This document shows positions 23,018 through 33,373 of a stretch of DNA of 64,000 nt, piece after piece (within the stretch, counting starts at the first letter, position 1; every line of letters begins with the position of its first letter). The translations under genes and the position numbers were made by a program. The notes beneath the pieces are model-generated. The model saw only the letters and a program-made list of their open reading frames with translations, was not told the DNA's origin and did not search any database. Origin of the DNA: Bacidia rubella (lineage: Eukaryota > Ascomycota > Lecanoromycetes > Lecanorales > Ramalinaceae). The stretch lies in NCBI GenBank assembly GCA_032158265.1, contig JAVTIF010000011.1, forward strand, positions 248,001-312,000, written 5' to 3'.

Positions 23018-24216
23018 CGCTGGCCTATGGGATGCAGCGACCGCGGCGTTCGAATGGTAATTGGTGGTGGCTATGGCCATTGATACCCTTGCATGATCCT
23101 GCGATGATTGTGCTTTGATTGAGAAACGTTTTCTTTGATAGGGGTTGGATCACTATATGCGTTGTGGTATGTGCGCATAATAGTCCCTTAATAGTCCTTT
23201 GAAGATGCCTCGACTTATGTATTCAAGAGCATTGTGTCATTTACAACCCAAGCCTCGTCCGTAATTGAACCATGTCTGGTACTTAATTGAACATCACAAT
23301 CATGCCTCACCGCAACTTGGCCCGTGGAGATTCTCATACGAACGAGAGCACTAAACAAATCCAATAGCACAAATCCAATACCCCTCTCACCTCTCTCCAC
23401 CATGCTCTACGTCCCCGTCTTTACCTACATTGTTCATCAAAACTCTCCCTCTCCTGTCATCATACATAAACTGCCTCGTGCCCAAATCAACATACATCGA
23501 CCTTAACACGAATTATATGCCCTCACCCAGCTATTAGCTCAGCTTAGTCGAAAAGTAGATTAACACGAAGGCTCTACCATCACGCCACCCTAATGATAAA
23601 CCACATATTGATCACCGAATACCGCGCACAAATATCCTGGAAAGGCCCTGCTGGTACTTTATCCAGCCAGCAAGGGCTTCTCTGACAAAAAGCACAATGG
23701 GTGAGCAATCAGAGGCGTGCGTAGATTAACAACAGCCTATAAATCATCATGAAATGACATTATTCTTACTAATCTCCCTGGAAATCACATGAATTTGCTC
23801 GAATCGTTCGAGTTGTAATGAGATGAAGAAAGAGAATGCACTTTCTAATCTTGGTTGAGAGGAAGGCGATAGAAAAAAGCGTGCCGAGGCAATAAAGTGA
23901 GGATAGAGAGGTTTGATGGATTATAGGAAGGGACGAATTGCCCGCTCGAGGGCTTTGCTGAGTCGTGGACTGCCGGCGACACTGAATGAGTTTGGGAGCG
24001 GTGAAAAGTGGGACATGGATGGTGGTGGCATTCAATAACGGGTTCGGGATTGGAACATCACCGATTGGTAGTCGACATAAGCCTGAGAGGGCGATTAAGA
24101 GACGATCAAATTGGAAGCTTTAGAGTTGCTTCTTGAGAAACATTGTTTGCATTGACTCTCCAAGTGCCTCACTCAAAAGGTGTATCTATCCGTCCTAGCT
24201 TGGATCGTACAGAGGC
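23018..24216. other. convergent intergenic region
   Basis: About 1.2 kb between the 3' ends of SPT20 (plus) and the aldolase gene (minus). No ORF with ATG plus domain support was found; A/T-rich tracts near 23500-23780 may serve 3' end formation. Confidence 0.6.
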
Positions 24217-26234
24217 CTAAAGGCTATTCGTAGCACTAAAGGCATCCAATGCCTCTTTGACGCGTACGCTCATGGTCTTCTCTCCTTCTCGTACCCATAC
24301 GCGAGGGTCGTAGTACTTCTTGTTTGGCTTGTCTTCGCCGTCTGGATTGCCCTGTTGTTTATTAGATTAATGAAGCAGGCAGGGTTTGGGTGCGAAAACA
24401 CGTACAATTGGCTTCATCAGGTAATCCTTCTTGTTCAAGACATAGTCCCTGATGCCACTGAGGTACGCACTATACATCATCTCTATTAGCCCAACAATAC
24501 AGGTTTGGAAGCGAGGAGCGTACTATTGCATGTCTGTGTCAACGTTGACCTTTACGACCCCATGAGATATAGCACTGTACGGGTCAGCAAATCATGATGA
24601 AAACTCGGTATGGGTTGGCTCACGTCTTGAACTCTTCATTGGAAGAGCCACTGCCGCCGTGGAATACAAAGAAGACTGGAGTTGCTTTTGACGAGCTAAT
24701 CTTCTCTTTGACATAGGCTTGATGCTTGCCTAATAGTTCGGGATGGAGCTTCACGTTTCCGGGCTTATAGACACCGTGCTAAAAGACATCAAAGTTAGCG
24801 AGAATGTACTTTGGCAACAACGGCGAGGCATGTTTCAAGAATCTTTGCTTCCCAATCAGTATTTCGGAAGTCGACGTGGTTGCTACATGGTCATCGTTCA
24901 AGTCCGAAAATATGCTTGCAAATTGCAGCATGACAATTAAAAGTAGAAGCCTGCCATGAGGGAAGGAACGAGTGAACTTACCACATTGCCGAAGCCAGCA
25001 GCGATCGAGAAGTACGGGGATATAGGTGAGAGTGTGTTATCTAAGTAGTCAGCTAAGTCCTTTTCCGGATTTTGAGTGATATTGCAGGTGTTTTGAGGGG
25101 CATTCTGAAAGGACCTCATATAGACCATGATGAGAATGATATAAGTCTCTAGATTGACTCACATATTTGGAGGATATCCTATATGCCGTTTCGGTCAGCT
25201 TCAGACGTTGACTTTGAGAGCAATACTCACCTCTGGTTGTGTGTACAGCGAATTGTTGTCGACGTCTTCATTATTCACGCCGTCTTCCTCTCCTCCGGTG
25301 ATACCGATCTCCTGCATTATCTTCAACAAAGTTTAAATCCGCAGCTTAATGGTGCGTACCATTTCAAGCCACATCTTCATTGGGGCGGCTCTCTTCAGGT
25401 ATTTGGCTGTTGTCTCAATGTTTTCGGCCACGTCTTCTTCAGACAAGTCGATCATATGTGAGGAGAACAACGGTTCTCCGTGCTCTTTGTTGTACTTCTC
25501 GTCTGCTTCGAACATGCCATCCATCCCTACCTTGGTCAATATTTGAACTCCATCAGATAACTTTAAACATACAAGGAAGCAATTTTTTGGCGCAGTGACT
25601 TCACATCAATCCTGTCAGCAGAGCGATTGAAATTCCCGAGCGTGGGAGCATACTCAGAGTGCAATATCACCGGGATCCCGTATGCCGGGGCGACGGAACG
25701 AATGTAGTGACCTGCAGCTGTTGAACCCGATATACTACCTCCTTGGCTTTTGTTGTCGACTCCTTTTCCTGCAAAGTACCTAAGAAGAGCGTAAGCATCA
25801 CAATATCCTGCATCCATCTCTTCAGACATACGCTGCTCCTCCATTGGAGACCTGGAGTATGATCGGGCTCTTATTATCTCTCGCAGCCTCCAGTGCAGCA
25901 ACAACGGTGCTTGAGCTTGTAACATTGACTATAGGAGCGATCAGGATCAGCTTTGTCGATTATAAAGGCTTCAGTGTTGTGGGAGGAACCCGAGGGGGCG
26001 TAGCTCCCAAATCATGCCTCGGAGCACCAATATTCGTAACAGTAGGGTGATAGATGTATCATTCTCCACATACCAGCAGGTATAGCTATCCTCTTCTCCT
26101 GGCAGGCTTGAAACAGCTTGAGTACATCGTCGCCGCTAAAGTCGTCAGTTACCCGGTTTCGGCATTCAAAGGTGTTGTTTTTCAATTTACACGATGACCC
26201 CGCTTTTCCGCTCTAGAACATCGAGAAGACCCAT
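24217..26234 (-). CDS. FBA1: class II fructose-bisphosphate aldolase, 13 exons
   Basis: Exons (minus): 26234-26191, 26135-26074, 25928-25832, 25779-25654, 25598-25573, 25526-25360, 25311-25231, 25178-25163, 25040-24982, 24778-24624, 24574-24524, 24469-24406 and 24351-24217. Total 1083 nt, 360 aa, the normal size for fungal enzymes. The zinc-site segment LHSDHCAKKLLPW, the SSHMIDLSEE loop, FHGGSGS and VNVDTDMQ are all present, as are the N-terminal INVTSSST-type motif (here VNVTSSST) and the C-terminal YYDPRVWVREGE. It cleaves fructose-1,6-bisphosphate to DHAP and glyceraldehyde-3-phosphate in the cytosol. Exon 5 is 26 nt and exon 8 only 16 nt; twelve introns is unusually many. It may be the main enzyme or a paralogue; nothing in the sequence separates these. 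Confidence 0.92.
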
Positions 26235-26695
26235 GCTGACACTGTTAGGTAGTCTGATAACGATATTCGGTTGGGGATAAGAGCAGAGTATTCAAGTTGA
26301 AGTAATAGCGAGCATTAAAGGGCCGGGCGTTGGGAAAGAAACCATCTCAGTGTGGGGCTGCCGGAGCGGCCGGGGCGTCATTTGGAGGGGTACACCGCCA
26401 AGAGTCTGGCCTGGCCAAGCTTGTATTACTCGTTCGGACCTAGTAATGACCCGGACCTAGAGGTGGACTAGTCCGGGAATTTTACTGCGCATGATTATAA
26501 ATTACATGCCAAGCTTCGATCTAGCGTGTAGTAAATTACAAAACTAGTCCACTTCTAGGTCCGGGTCATTACTAGGTCCACACGAGTAGTACGCCCCCTG
26601 AACCTAAGGAAACAATAACGATAGATCCACAGGCCGAGTGATATCCATGTTCGCCTACCGCCAATTGAGTTTGTCACCTCTCCTCCGGACCCATC
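26235..26695. other. divergent promoter region of FBA1 and GTR2
   Basis: About 460 bases between two diverging genes. More than a third of it is the inverted-repeat element at 26423-26592, which ends 103 bases before the GTR2 ATG. No ORF is called. Confidence 0.7.
26423..26592. repeat. 170-bp inverted repeat, MITE-like
   Basis: Arms of 50 bp (26423-26472 and 26543-26592) are reverse complements with four mismatches; the inner 37 bp differ at one position. The 70-bp A/T-rich centre holds TAAATTACA twice. The shape (terminal inverted repeats, small, no ORF, in a promoter) matches a miniature inverted-repeat transposable element, or a DNA hairpin of other origin. I see no clear target-site duplication. 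Confidence 0.75.
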
Positions 26696-27871
26696 ATGGA
26701 AGCAGGTAAAGGTGGAGGTGAAGATGGCGCTGCCGGAAGCAAGCTGCGGCCCTATCGCTCGAAGCATGAGCGAAAACCAAGGTTACTCCTTATGGGGTTG
26801 AAGAGGTACAATCGATTGTCCAGATACAGGGCGCTTACGCTCACCAATCGAGATAGGAGCGGCAAGAGCTCGATATCGAATGTGGTATTCAGGAAGATGA
26901 CGCCCTCAGACACCATTTTCCTTGATACAACAACCACGATACAGAAAGAAGCTACACAGTGAGCAGGAGCCGTCTGCGTTCACTTCGAAGACTGAGTTGC
27001 GACATAGCACCTTCATGGACTTCCAGATATGGGACTTGCCAGGTCAAATCGACTATCTTGACCCGAGTTTTGACGCTGAAAGCATCTTCGGCGGGGTGGG
27101 AGCTATGATCTGGGTCCTGGATGCCTTGGACAATTATATGGAGACTGTCAATCGCCTTACGGAAACAGTGGTGCATCTACAAGAGTCGTATCCATCCATC
27201 AAATACGCCGTCTTCATACACAAAATCGACTGTCTCACAGAAGACTTGCGAGAAGACACCGTTCGCGACATCACACAGCGTATCACGGACGATCTCTTCG
27301 ACAATGGCCTCGAAAACCCTCCCATCAGCTACCACAGCACATCGATATTCGACTCTAGCATATTTGAGGCCTTTAGTAAGGTCATGCAAGGTCTCGTCCC
27401 CCAGATGCCAATTCTGGAATCACTGTTGAACACAATCACTGCATCCTGCCATTTTGAGAAGGTCTACATATTTGATGTTATCAGCAAGATCTACATCGCG
27501 TCAGACACTAGTCCCGTCGACTTCCGTTCCTATGAACTATGTTCCGACTATATCAACCTTATCGTGGATCTCTCGGAAGTCTATGGTTGGCACGAAGAGA
27601 CCGAGTTCCACGAAGGCGAGCAGCTGGAGGCCCTACAATCTCACGGTGCGGAGTCATATGTCAGCAGCGTCAAAGGCTACACTTTGTACCTGCGGGAAAT
27701 CAATAGGTCAGTCACTGCTGCTTGTATTTAGGGCTCCAGCTAATGATCTGCAGAAATCTGTCTTTTATTGCCATCTCGAAGGACCCCAACTTTGACAAGG
27801 AAAAGCCGCTAATTGACTACAACGTCGGCATGCTACGAGACACTTTATTGAAAGTCTTGGACTACGTGTGA
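26696..27871 (+). CDS. GTR2: Rag-type GTPase, RagC/D orthologue
   Basis: Exons 26696-26805, 26857-26958, 27008-27706 and 27754-27871 (introns 51, 49 and 47 bp), 342 aa. The G1 loop GLKRSGKSS is created by splicing of exons 1 and 2. Switch and base-binding segments follow: DTTTTIQKEATH, FMDFQIWDLPGQ (G3) and FIHKID (G4). The C-terminal half is the roadblock-like dimerisation domain ending LRDTLLKVLDYV. In yeast Gtr2 pairs with Gtr1 on the vacuole as the amino-acid-responsive switch for TORC1, within the EGO complex. All nucleotide-binding motifs are intact. The nearest promoter feature is the inverted repeat at 26423-26592. Confidence 0.92.
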
Positions 27872-29065
27872 AATCGAACAACTATCAGCATACCTTGAAG
27901 TCTGCAGCTCTCCCAGATGCTGTACTCCAAATTTTGAAAACATGCAGCGCAGTGAAGAAGTCCACTGAAGGCGCCAATGACACTATCCCTCCAGACTCCC
28001 GGTACAATTGCAAGCAGACATGTTCACAGAAGGTACGCAGTATGTGCTGTACTACTGGAGCGGCTTTGCTGAAATTTTCAATAGCCTTCGAAAATGGTCA
28101 TGCTGCTGCAAATGCTAGAACAGGACTGATGATATGTCGAAGCATAACTCCACCCAGGGATGTAGGCATTAGCTACACCAGCTGACATGCTCAATGCGTT
28201 TTTGAGCCAGGAAAGTCAGGCAAAGTCAAACAAAACACAAAAGATGTTACAGACTGGTCTTACATACTGAGCTGCAAAGTTTGTACCGTTCAGACTGGGA
28301 TCATATTGACAAGCGTTCTCCTGCATGGACATAAAGATTTGCCACGGCGCACCATGGCGATGCCCAGTGGTAGTCCTGGTACTCATCCCATGGTTGTCTT
28401 GTAATAGTCACTCCTACAAGCTCATGACATGTCTGGGCAAATGTGATCCGTACCAATGGCGCATGCCCTCGCCTTCCCTTACTGAAGACCTTTCGGTCGC
28501 ATCGAAGTCTTGTGTCATGTTATCAAAGGAGTACCTTAATCACGATTCATTCTTCTGTTGTACCGTCGTCTTTCCAGGTGATGGTTTCCAAGTATTGCCC
28601 GGCTTTACGGCAACGTTCATATTCAGCATGCTAGGTTTCTCAACTATTTGTGACAGTATCGAACGACAGCCGCGATGCGCAAGACTTGCTTTCTTTCCTC
28701 TCATCTTTATCGGAACAAGGTCATGGTATGCTTGGTTCATTAATCAAGACTTCGTGGCTTCTCTTAATCTTAAGTAGCGTTAAAAACCAGCCGCCAGCTT
28801 GCGTAAGTGAGCGTCGAGTAGCTTTGTTGAAGACCTGCGGTACAGCCCTTGGTACTGCATAATTGATGCGAGCGCTTAGACAGACTCTGAGGCGGTCTAT
28901 TTAGGCTGCAGGCTAAACGCGGGGCATACAGCTCTGAATACAAGGTACTCTTTCACCAGCTGCTCTGAGCCTTGCAGCCTGCCCGACGAAGGTGCTACAT
29001 AATCGTCCAAAGTCGCAAGCGGTGGAGATCTTGGGGACTGATCCTGTGTCGACCGAGCTTGAGAG
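27872..29065. other. gene-poor stretch, possible gene remnants
   Basis: About 1.2 kb. A plus-strand frame of 150 codons (28325-28777) lacks an ATG-to-domain logic and is not called. On the minus strand, around 28390-28260, a short frame with APWQIF and ACQYDPSLNGTNFAA followed by a GTATGT donor looks protein-like but cannot be extended into a full gene. It may be a remnant. Confidence 0.4.
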
Positions 29066-30787
29066 ATGTTCGGGTGTGGTAGCCACATTCTTGTCGGCCT
29101 TGTGTGTGCCTGCAACGTCCTGGGACAAGGGCACATCGTGACAAATAATGACTCAACGGTGTTCTATGGCGACGACGCGATCTCTAATTCCACGATCCAA
29201 CCATGGCTAGACTTTCAAAGCCGAATGTTCTGGGCTAATTATTACAGGAATATGACATATCTGAGTTCCTTCAACTTGACAACGCTGACGTGTAATGCCA
29301 AGAGCGAAACTGGACACCGAAACCACGACAACTGTCACGAAGTATGCAGAAAAAGCGGATGGGGGAATTATCTTCCAGGAGTTGTCAATATCGGAATCTG
29401 CGGCCTATGGGTCACTATGATCGACGCGCGTAATCAACTTAAGGATGAATACAGACATCATACTGATGTTGAGATTGACCCCTCAGTGGTTTCGACGATA
29501 GAAGTTCTAGATAGACATCTCGACCGATTCAGTCTAGAGGGAGTGCTATCCGAGAATACAAGCTATATTACAACAGTGAAAGAAGGCGTAAGTACGGCAC
29601 TTCAACGGTTACAATCATACACAAATCACCCCGGTTCTGCACTCAAGGACCCGTGCACCGCCAAAAACCTGTTCGTCCACTCCATGGGAATCTTGAGGTG
29701 TACATTGTCAATCTGCTCAAGCCTGAAAGTCAATTCTGACCTAGGAGGTATTGGCGTCTACATCTCGCTATTCACCCAATTGGTCATAGTCCTTGCGGCG
29801 AGCCTCGTAATCATATTGGCTACCTGGAAGCCTCTTAAAGATTACCCTTGGGTCAGCAAATATCTGGATGTCACGGTCACTGCTTTTATGAATTTTCACA
29901 CACATCAATGCTACTTCCTTATAGCGGTCTTGGCTGCGTGCATTTCGTGGAATGGACATACTTTGTACAATGAGATAGCACCGGTATTTCCAGTGTATAG
30001 GCCACTGATCCTCAATGGTTGCGTACCAATCGTCTATTCACAAATATTGATCGCTAGTGTTGGTCAAACGACTTGGCGCACAATTTTCTTGACCTGCCTA
30101 CCAATTGCTCTGTCAATGGTCTCAGCCAGTTACGTACTCGCAGCAAGTGGAAGTGGAAGCGACACCTACTCCACCATATGGGACTCAGAGATTCGATCTG
30201 TTTGTGGATCCCTACGTGATCGTATCAATTTAGACAAAGTGGCATCAACTCGCGCAGAAACTTTATCTCTACTTTGCATCACTGTATACTGCACCCTTTG
30301 TCTAATTGGTGTTATACTCTGGAAGCTAAGAAAAAAAATCCTCCCACACCAACCCGCCCCCGGGTATCGACGTCTGGTGTCGCATTTTGATCGCTGGATC
30401 TATGATAAATTCGAGTGCCGGCAGATTACTATTACGAGAGCAACAGTACTTTCATTCTTTCCTCTCCTTATCTACCAAATGTACCTTTACATCAAGGTAG
30501 AACGTCACCATTTCATCAATGGGAGTTGGACATTTGGTCAGATCATTGCCATTACTATCTGGGCCCCATCAATAACCGAATTTTTCTACCTAGGAAGCCT
30601 TGGTATAGAGAGGGCACCTAAATCGAAGTTTCCACCCGGTTATTATGTCTTCAAAGCCATGGCAAAAGATACCATTGAGCTCGCAAACTTGAACGTAGGG
30701 ACACCAAATGCCCCTTCTCAAGAGGAAGGGACCTTGCAAGATGGATATGATCCTGAAAGACCGATCGAGCGAAGTCAAGAAAGATGA
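29066..30787 (+). CDS. seven-TM membrane protein with N-terminal ectodomain
   Basis: Single exon, 573 aa. A signal peptide (hydrophobic LVGLVCACNVLG, cut near GQG) is followed by a ~200-residue ectodomain with several N-glycosylation sites (NDS, NST, NMT, NLT, NTS) and about seven cysteines. From ~residue 226 come seven hydrophobic segments (about 229-255, 272-297, 300-328, 331-356, 393-415, 457-477, 488-512), then a ~60-residue hydrophilic tail. The topology is receptor-like (extracellular N-terminus, seven spans, cytosolic tail), but I see no sequence match to a known receptor class and no transporter motif. The third and fourth loops are short. Neighbours downstream are also surface proteins. 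Confidence 0.75.
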   Translation: MFGCGSHILVGLVCACNVLGQGHIVTNNDSTVFYGDDAISNSTIQPWLDFQSRMFWANYYRNMTYLSSFNLTTLTCNAKSETGHRNHDNCHEVCRKSGWGNYLPGVVNIGICGLWVTMIDARNQLKDEYRHHTDVEIDPSVVSTIEVLDRHLDRFSLEGVLSENTSYITTVKEGVSTALQRLQSYTNHPGSALKDPCTAKNLFVHSMGILRCTLSICSSLKVNSDLGGIGVYISLFTQLVIVLAASLVIILATWKPLKDYPWVSKYLDVTVTAFMNFHTHQCYFLIAVLAACISWNGHTLYNEIAPVFPVYRPLILNGCVPIVYSQILIASVGQTTWRTIFLTCLPIALSMVSASYVLAASGSGSDTYSTIWDSEIRSVCGSLRDRINLDKVASTRAETLSLLCITVYCTLCLIGVILWKLRKKILPHQPAPGYRRLVSHFDRWIYDKFECRQITITRATVLSFFPLLIYQMYLYIKVERHHFINGSWTFGQIIAITIWAPSITEFFYLGSLGIERAPKSKFPPGYYVFKAMAKDTIELANLNVGTPNAPSQEEGTLQDGYDPERPIERSQER

Positions 30788-31656
30788 AGAAGCCTCAGCA
30801 CTCATCACACCGCGCTCAACGATCCTATCATTTCCCCACTTCGGCTGCGTATTGAAGCAGAAGTCGATCCAAGGAGCAGAACGCCAGTGCGTACGATTCA
30901 CTGGCCCCCTTTCACTAGCATAATTCCCTGTGCTTGCGTAAAACAACCCATCCAAGCTCTTCCGTCAATCCTATTACGGAAGGTATTGCATTCTTCACCG
31001 GACACTCTAACGATAATCCTATTCGATGAAGTAATACTCTTTCACTACGCGTCAATTTGCGACATTTCGTCTTGAATAAATGGCGAACTGACCTCGTTTG
31101 CCTTGTTCAAGCACTTAGAGCTTGCGCTATGCATCAGGAGCTCCAGTGTGCCTCGGTGATATGCAGATCCTCACCACGCCTCTAAGCCGCAGACTTTCGG
31201 GGACTTCTTCCCCCTCTACATTCGACCACACCGCAACCCAGTTGTTTCGAGCAGGCCTGATCACTGTTTCGATCTACTCATTGGCTCAAAAGTCCCCATA
31301 AAGAGATGGCGATTATGTCACGCAACCCTGGTTGAGATCAAACGCCCACGAATGACGGGCAAGCATTCGGGGATAATGCGCAATGTCAGCAACATGCATA
31401 TATGCCACACGTTGAGACCCAGACAGTGGCGATCTGACAGATGCTTAGGCTTCCAGCTGGTCGTGCCGCAATCGGCGTCATTCATGGACATCCTCTTCGT
31501 CTCTTCTCAAGAAAAGAACCTTGCTGAGGATGAAGTTTCCAAGACCATTGCCCCTCCTAGATTTCGAAGCCTCGGGTGTTGGTTAAGCTCAGGTCTATGA
31601 GCCCGTCATTGCGGTTGCAACTGCATGTTCCATCTTGAGAGCCATCTCTGTTCGTC
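30788..31656. other. intergenic
   Basis: About 870 bases between two plus-strand membrane-protein genes. Only short frames without support are present. No repeats seen. Confidence 0.55.
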
Positions 31657-33086
31657 ATGCCCGACCGACAGGCTATCACGGTGGCAATGGCCATCTTCAT
31701 GGCTGTGCTATCGACGACATCAGTGATCTTCCGTTTTTTGGCTCGTCGAGGCCGAAAAATGGGGTACGGCGCGGATGATTGGACGATTGTTGTTGCACTT
31801 GTATGCTTCGCAATTCTACACCGGTTGCAACGTTGACTGGTCTGGAACAGGTTTTTGTTCTTGCCATGTGCGCGGACTGCCTAGTCGGTAAGTCATCTTC
31901 ACTGTATTGCACTTATTATCCGTCTAAGTCATTTTAGGGGCGTTGATAGGAAAACTCGGAGTACATGGACAATTGTGGCCGCAAGGGTTCGGGACCAGCA
32001 GTGATCCAGCAGAAGCCCAAAGACAGCTGATTATTCGAGGTCAAGTACGTATTGTTGAAGGAAATATGGTTGCCATTGCAAGTGTAGCTAAGTCTTTGAA
32101 GACGATTTGGGTCGTACAATGGCTCCAAGCTATCGCATGTGGCGTTACGAAAGTGAGCGTGTTGCTCCTCTACAAGAAGATATTCTTGGGTAGCGTCTTT
32201 CAGACCACAAATCTGATCTTCATGGCACTGAGTGGCTTGTGGACGTTCAGCTTCTTCGTCGCCAACTTCTGTAAGACACCTTCCATGTCCTCACCCGATG
32301 AAAGGCTCACATTGATATCAGTGGACTGTGTGCCTCTCAAATACAACTGGACACAATCTGAGGCGGCAGAGCAAAGTTGTGTAGATATCCCGTCGCTTTT
32401 TTGGGCGTTCACAATATCAGACGTCATTCTGGATGGTATGTACAGAGCAGTCAACCATCCTTGGACAGGTATTGACGAATGCCGATAGCTATGATTCTGA
32501 CGCTACCATGGTATCCTGTGTCAAAATTGCAATTGCCACTGCGTCGAAAATTGGCTGTGTGCGGCATGTTCCTTACAGGTGGGCTTGTGGTAGCTGCAGG
32601 CATTGTACGTCTCACTGCCATCGACGAAGCGGTCAACTCCACTAGTCCAGATCGTAGCTGTAAGTCGCAAAGCCTTACAGCCATGTGAATTTCGCTGACT
32701 TTCAATAAGATGTCCAGTGCGGTGCATTCTACTGGGCAGCGGTGGAAGCAGGCCTCGGTGTGGTGAGCGCATGCTTGCCCACTCTGGGCCCCATCTTGAA
32801 CATGCATGGCTCTAGGAGCCTTCTGCATAGTATAAGGCAAAAAATCAGTAACAGCTATCAATCTAAGTCACAGCTTGATGATGATGGCGAGCCGCGCCTC
32901 AAGCAATCCATAAGCCTTAAGCACAATGCTTCGAAAGACTCACTTGGTGTTTATGATGGTAAGACTTCGGATCAACGGTACCAAGCGAGTGCGGAGTTTG
33001 CATACCCTATGGTACATCTGGAGCCTCCGCCAGCTGGATATATTGCGACGCGATCTTATATAAGTCAAGAAGAGGACTTAGTTTGA
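31657..33086 (+). CDS. rhodopsin-domain (SAT4/PTH11-like) integral membrane protein
   Basis: Seven exons: 31657-31800, 31851-31887, 31938-32044, 32093-32270, 32322-32435, 32489-32659 and 32710-33086, with six introns of 48-53 bp; 375 aa. The chain shows seven membrane spans in the order typical of the fungal rhodopsin-domain family (DUF3468): GADDWTIVVAL after span 1, a Gly-rich loop, WVVQWLQAIACGVTKVSVLLLY as span 3, LTLPW...LQLPLRRKLAVCGMF between spans 5 and 6, and CGAFYWAAVEAGLGVVSACLPTLGP as span 7. The C-terminal ~100 residues are hydrophilic and Ser/Lys-rich. Family members are surface proteins, some GPCR-like (Pth11), most of unknown ligand. Exon 4's acceptor (GCTAAG) is less typical; the unspliced alternative there would add 16 residues in frame. 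Confidence 0.85.
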
Positions 33087-33373
33087 TTTGATGCCAAGTA
33101 GGCTGTCTCAGACCTGGAGCATCAAGCACAGTACAATTTGCGAAGCAAATAGTAGATATAAAAATTCATTTAAGTCTAGATTGATAGCCACCAGACAGAC
33201 TAAGCAGCTTATGCTTTGTGACTGAATGACTCTTAAAGTGTTTCTCATGTGTCTTTCGATGGAAATGGCATTCTGAACAGCTACTGTTACCCAACACGAC
33301 CCACGAACAGGTGTCAATCTTCCCAGACCATTACCCGCCACAAAGGCCCTCGGGAAACCTGGGAGGCTGAAGA

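Noticed and set aside
22343..23080. 245-codon His/Leu-rich minus frame
   Set aside because: Antisense of the Gln/Met-rich SPT20 tail (CAG read as CTG).
28325..28777. 150-codon plus frame
   Set aside because: Cys/Phe-rich, no coherent domain or splice context; probably chance.
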